Source of the DNA: Chloroflexota bacterium
GTDB lineage: Bacteria > Chloroflexota > Limnocylindria > Limnocylindrales > CSP1-4
NCBI GenBank assembly: GCA_013695505.1
Contig: JACDAH010000014.1
Span: forward strand, 1 to 8,088
Reading direction: 5' to 3'
DNA: 8,088 nt
Made by a program: the position numbers and the translations under genes. This document shows positions 5,491 through 8,088 of the stretch, piece after piece. The notes under the pieces were generated by a model. The model did no database searches. It had not been told where the DNA came from and worked only from the letters and a program-made list of their open reading frames with translations. Each line of letters opens with the position of its first letter. The stretch's first letter is position 1.

Positions 5491-6420
5491 CTACAGGTCG
5501 CGGTCCAGCGGGATCCCGCCTGGGATCATCTCGTCGGCGTTGCGGCCCGCGGCACCTCGGTCGGACTGGCCCCGGCCGAGGACCTCGTCGAGGACCTCAT
5601 CGTCCATCCGGACCGTCTGCTCCGTCCCCGGGAACGTGCCGGCGACGACATCGCCGGCCCATGCCGTCGCCGCCGCCAGGATCGTGCCGCGGAGATCGGC
5701 GTAGGGCTTGCTGTGCTTCGGGTGCCAGGCATCGATACCGAGGAGGTCCGTGATCACCTGGACCTGGCCGCTGCAGCCGGCGCCCGCGCCGATGCCGATC
5801 GTCGGGATCCGGAGGCGGTCGGTGATCGCCGCGGCGAGCTGCTCCGGGACGAGCTCCAGGACGATCGCGAAGGCTCCACCTTCCTGGACGGCCAGGGCCT
5901 CGTGGAGGAGCGTCCGTGCCTGCTCGCGGTTCTTGCCGAGGACACGGACCTTGCCGGCGGCGTTCGCGGCCTGCGGCGTCCACCCGATATGGCCCATCGT
6001 CGGAATGCCGGCCTTGACGATCGCCTCGATGGTTCGCTGGGTCCGGACGCCGCCCTCGACCTTGACGGCCTGGGCGCCGGCCTCGGAGAGGAACCGTCCG
6101 GCGTTGGCGACGGCGCCATCTGCGGTCGAATAGCTCAGGAAGGGCATGTCCCCGATGACGAGGGCCCGCTTCGCCCCGCGCGCGACAGCGGCCGTGTGAT
6201 GGAGCATGGCGTCCATCGTGACCGAGATCTCGTTCTCGTAGCCGAGCATCGCCCGGCCGACCGAATCGCCGACGAGCAGGAGCGGGATCCCGGCCTCGTC
6301 GAGGAGCTTCGCGGTCGGGTAGTCGTAGGCCGTCAGCATCGGGATCCGCTGCCCGTCCTCATGGAGCTTGGCGACGTCGCCGACGGTCAGCCGGCGGATG
6401 GTCTCGGTGCTGCCACTCAC
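5491..6420 (-). CDS. panB: 3-methyl-2-oxobutanoate hydroxymethyltransferase
   Basis: Transfers a hydroxymethyl group from 5,10-methylene-tetrahydrofolate to alpha-ketoisovalerate to form ketopantoate, the first committed step to pantothenate. The 309-aa protein carries the family's TIM-barrel signatures: MLTAYDYPTA (28-37), GDSVG with metal-ligand Asp52, IGDMPF with Asp91, VKVEGG with Lys120 and Glu122, GHIGWTPQ (143-150), and LELVP with Glu189 as the expected catalytic base. GIGAG then CSGQV (209-219) is the ketoacid-site loop in its Cys-Ser variant. The protein is about 30-40 residues longer than typical bacterial PanB because of a polar tail after FPGTEQTV. The start is GTG 6420, overlapping the coaBC stop as GTGA, with AGGAG 8 nt ahead inside coaBC, so translation is coupled. 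Confidence 0.96.
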   Translation of the reverse strand: MSGSTETIRRLTVGDVAKLHEDGQRIPMLTAYDYPTAKLLDEAGIPLLLVGDSVGRAMLGYENEISVTMDAMLHHTAAVARGAKRALVIGDMPFLSYSTADGAVANAGRFLSEAGAQAVKVEGGVRTQRTIEAIVKAGIPTMGHIGWTPQAANAAGKVRVLGKNREQARTLLHEALAVQEGGAFAIVLELVPEQLAAAITDRLRIPTIGIGAGAGCSGQVQVITDLLGIDAWHPKHSKPYADLRGTILAAATAWAGDVVAGTFPGTEQTVRMDDEVLDEVLGRGQSDRGAAGRNADEMIPGGIPLDRDL

Positions 6421-7793
6421 GCTTGCTTCTCCTGGGTCACGCGGTCAGTCTGCGCGGCGACGTCGCGATCGTCCAGCGCCCGCACGACCCGGTCGAAGAT
6501 CTCGTCGGCGACCGCCCGCTTCGAACGCAGCGGCAGGTCTACCTGGTCGCCGTCCGCGCTCAGGATCCAGACATGGTTGGTGTCGGTTCCGAACCCGGAG
6601 CCCTCCTCGGCCACGTCGTTGGCGACGAGCAGGTCGACGCCCTTGCGGCGGAGCTTGTCGGCGGCCCGATCAAGCGAACCGGTTTCGGCCGCGAAGCCGA
6701 CGAGGTAGGGACGCCGCGCACCCGATGGCAGCGCGGCCACATCGGCCCCGATGGCGGCCAGGATGTCCTCGGTCGGCTCGAGCTCGAGGGTCAGGCCAGC
6801 GTCCCGATTCAGCTTCCGATCGGCGATAGCGCGGGGGCGGAAGTCCGCGACCGCGGCGGCCATGACCAGCACATCGGCGTCACGCATCGCGGCCCGGACG
6901 GCTTCGCCGAGGTCGGAGGTCCGCGCGGCGTGGACGACCTGGACCGCCGGTCCCTGTGGCAATGGAACGCTCACGTGGCCCGCGACCAGGGTCACCCGGG
7001 CGCCGCGAGCAAGCGCCGCGTCGGCAAGGGCGACGCCCATCCGGCCCGACGACCGATTCGTGATGAAGCGGACGGGGTCGATCGGCTCAGCCGTTCCGCC
7101 CGCGGAGACCACCACATGGCGGCCTTCGAGATCCGCCTCGCGCGGCTCGTCGACGAGCGGCGGGCGGGCGGCCGGATCGGAGGCGCGGATCGGGCTCGCG
7201 CCGATCGCGGCGACCACCGCGTCCACGATCTCGCCGGTCTCGGCCAGGCGCCCGCGCCCGCTCTGGCCGGAGGCGAGGGGACCGGCGTCGGGCTCGACGA
7301 TCGTGTAGCCGAAGTCGTCGCGCAGCCGGGTGCGGTTGGCCTGGGTTGCGGGATGGGCGTACATGTCGCCGTCCATCGCCGGGGCGACGATCACGGGTGC
7401 GGTGGTCGCGAGACACGTCGCCGTGACCGAGTCGCCCGAGAGGCCCGCCGCCATCGCGGCCAGCCAGTGGGCAGTGGCCGGGGCGACCACGATCGCGTCA
7501 GCACTGTCGGCGACGACGATGTGGCCGATCCGCTGATCGGGCAGGAGACCGCCGACGTCGGACTCGACGGGATGGCGGGTGAGAGCCGCGAACGTCATCT
7601 CGCCGACGAAGCGGATCGCCGACGAGGTCATCAGGACGACGACGTCGGCACCTTCGTCGCGAAGCCGGCGGACGAGGTCGGCCGCCTTGTAGGCGGCAAT
7701 GGAGCCAGTGACGCCAACGGCGATCAGCCGACCGGCGAGGCGGCCGGGCTCCGCGGCCGGGTTCGCGGTCGGGTCGGTCGGGATCGCGGTCAT
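6417..7793 (-). CDS. coaBC: Bifunctional phosphopantothenoylcysteine decarboxylase/synthetase
   Basis: Catalyses two steps of CoA synthesis: CTP-dependent joining of phosphopantothenate with cysteine (CoaB, C-terminal) and FMN-dependent decarboxylation to phosphopantetheine (CoaC, N-terminal). The 458-aa protein starts at ATG 7793, overlapping the coaX stop as ATGA. The frame continues upstream to 7910, but that part is antisense-like and overlaps coaX. CoaC (about 20-195) has VTGSIAAYKAADLVRRL, VVAPATA, and His91 in GHI, which matches catalytic His75 of E. coli Dfp. Two other catalytic positions differ: PAMDGDMY has Asp141 where E. coli has Asn125, and LASGQSGRGR has Ser175 where E. coli has Cys158. 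CoaB (about 225-440) keeps EPIDPVRFITNRSSGRMG with Arg242 and Asn246, MAAAVADFRP, Lys327 (E. coli Lys289) and VGFAAET. The synthetase half therefore looks standard, while the decarboxylase half has an altered active site. Confidence 0.95.
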   Translation of the reverse strand: MTAIPTDPTANPAAEPGRLAGRLIAVGVTGSIAAYKAADLVRRLRDEGADVVVLMTSSAIRFVGEMTFAALTRHPVESDVGGLLPDQRIGHIVVADSADAIVVAPATAHWLAAMAAGLSGDSVTATCLATTAPVIVAPAMDGDMYAHPATQANRTRLRDDFGYTIVEPDAGPLASGQSGRGRLAETGEIVDAVVAAIGASPIRASDPAARPPLVDEPREADLEGRHVVVSAGGTAEPIDPVRFITNRSSGRMGVALADAALARGARVTLVAGHVSVPLPQGPAVQVVHAARTSDLGEAVRAAMRDADVLVMAAAVADFRPRAIADRKLNRDAGLTLELEPTEDILAAIGADVAALPSGARRPYLVGFAAETGSLDRAADKLRRKGVDLLVANDVAEEGSGFGTDTNHVWILSADGDQVDLPLRSKRAVADEIFDRVVRALDDRDVAAQTDRVTQEKQA

Positions 7794-8088
7794 GTCGGCA
7801 GCCCGAGCTCGAGCGGCATGCCGCCGCCGACCTCCGCGTGGAGGATCGCAAGGCCCTTCAGGGTGAGATCCGGGTCGATCGCATCGACGTCGGCGAGAGC
7901 CCGCGCCCATGGCGCGCCCGAGAGGCCGCCGGTCAGGATCACCCGCACGTCGCGCGGCTCGATCCCTGCCGCATCGGCGAGCTCGGCCCGGATCCGCCCG
8001 ATCAGCCCGTCGGCGAGGGCCTGATAGCCGAGCACCGTGCCGCTCTGAATCGCGCTCACGGTATCGCGCCCGATCGCCCGGTCCGGCG
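7790..8088 (-). CDS. coaX: Type III pantothenate kinase, C-terminal part
   Basis: Phosphorylates pantothenate to 4'-phosphopantothenate, the first step of CoA synthesis from pantothenate. Only the last 98 or so residues are in the window; the reading frame is open through the right edge, and the whole protein should be about 250-260 aa. The visible part begins PDRAIGRDTVSAIQSGTVLG, which aligns with the family's IGxxT..A.QSG..xGY motif that closes the substrate pocket. It continues with VILTGGLSG (the second glycine-rich ASKHA-fold motif) and DPDLTLKGLAILH, the characteristic family C-terminus. A GTG at 8059 is internal to this domain and is not the start. The stop TGA (7790-7792) overlaps the coaBC ATG as ATGA, so coaX heads the visible part of a CoA operon. 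Confidence 0.93.
   Translation of the reverse strand, partial: PDRAIGRDTVSAIQSGTVLGYQALADGLIGRIRAELADAAGIEPRDVRVILTGGLSGAPWARALADVDAIDPDLTLKGLAILHAEVGGGMPLELGLPT

Noticed and set aside
4707..5753. A plus-strand open frame bridging panC, the spacer and panB
   Set aside because: Most of it is antisense to panC and panB. The stretch across the spacer gives only a low-complexity Arg/Gly/Pro product.
7794..7910. An upstream start for CoaBC at 7910
   Set aside because: The additional 39 residues are Arg-rich with no homology to CoaC and are antiparallel in character to nothing useful; they overlap coaX in another frame, while ATG 7793 forms the usual ATGA overlap.
6423..8024. A long plus-strand open frame of 533 codons
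   Set aside because: It lies antisense to coaBC and coaX, whose motifs are unmistakable. Its product is rich in Arg, Gly and Asp with no recognisable domain, as expected from the complementary strand of GC-rich codons.

Overview
This is a compact, very GC-rich (roughly 70% by eye) bacterial chromosomal segment with almost no intergenic space. It looks like housekeeping DNA, and I see no transposase, integrase, phage gene, CRISPR array, tRNA or rRNA. The adjacent order coaX-coaBC-panB-(gap)-panC, the variant CoaBC decarboxylase motifs (PAMDxxMY and LASG) and a stand-alone BioD-like/DRTGG P-loop protein suggest an uncultivated high-GC Chloroflexota lineage (Limnocylindria-like). That placement is inferred from recalled family resemblance, not from a search. 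A high-GC actinobacterium is the main alternative.

Left part (1-1375): a short GC-rich tandem repeat of four 20-23 bp units lies just upstream of a VanZ-family membrane protein gene. That gene is broken by a one-base deletion near 439. Its 3' end overlaps, tail to tail, a minus-strand GNAT acetyltransferase with an excellent Shine-Dalgarno sequence.

Middle plus-strand unit (1376-3312): three tightly packed genes. They are an unrecognised 201-aa soluble protein that may start from a leaderless promoter, a 44-aa single-pass membrane protein coupled to it by a TGATG overlap, and a 396-aa ATPase with a BioD/Pta-type P-loop domain plus a DRTGG-like region. The ATPase stop codon interlocks with the stop of a minus-strand DUF4349 membrane protein (CTAA).

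Right part (4428-8088, minus strand): a pantothenate/coenzyme A operon. Transcription runs coaX (type III pantothenate kinase, cut by the window edge), coaBC, panB, then a 202-bp spacer and panC. coaX/coaBC and coaBC/panB overlap by ATGA and GTGA. Together these make pantoate precursor (PanB), pantothenate (PanC), phosphopantothenate (CoaX) and 4'-phosphopantetheine (CoaBC). Ketopantoate reductase and aspartate decarboxylase are not in the window.

The points most worth following up are the paired Asn-to-Asp and Cys-to-Ser changes at two catalytic positions of the CoaC domain, the uncharacterised three-gene ATPase unit with its small membrane protein, and the possible leaderless promoters. I found no convincing evidence of an entirely new system.
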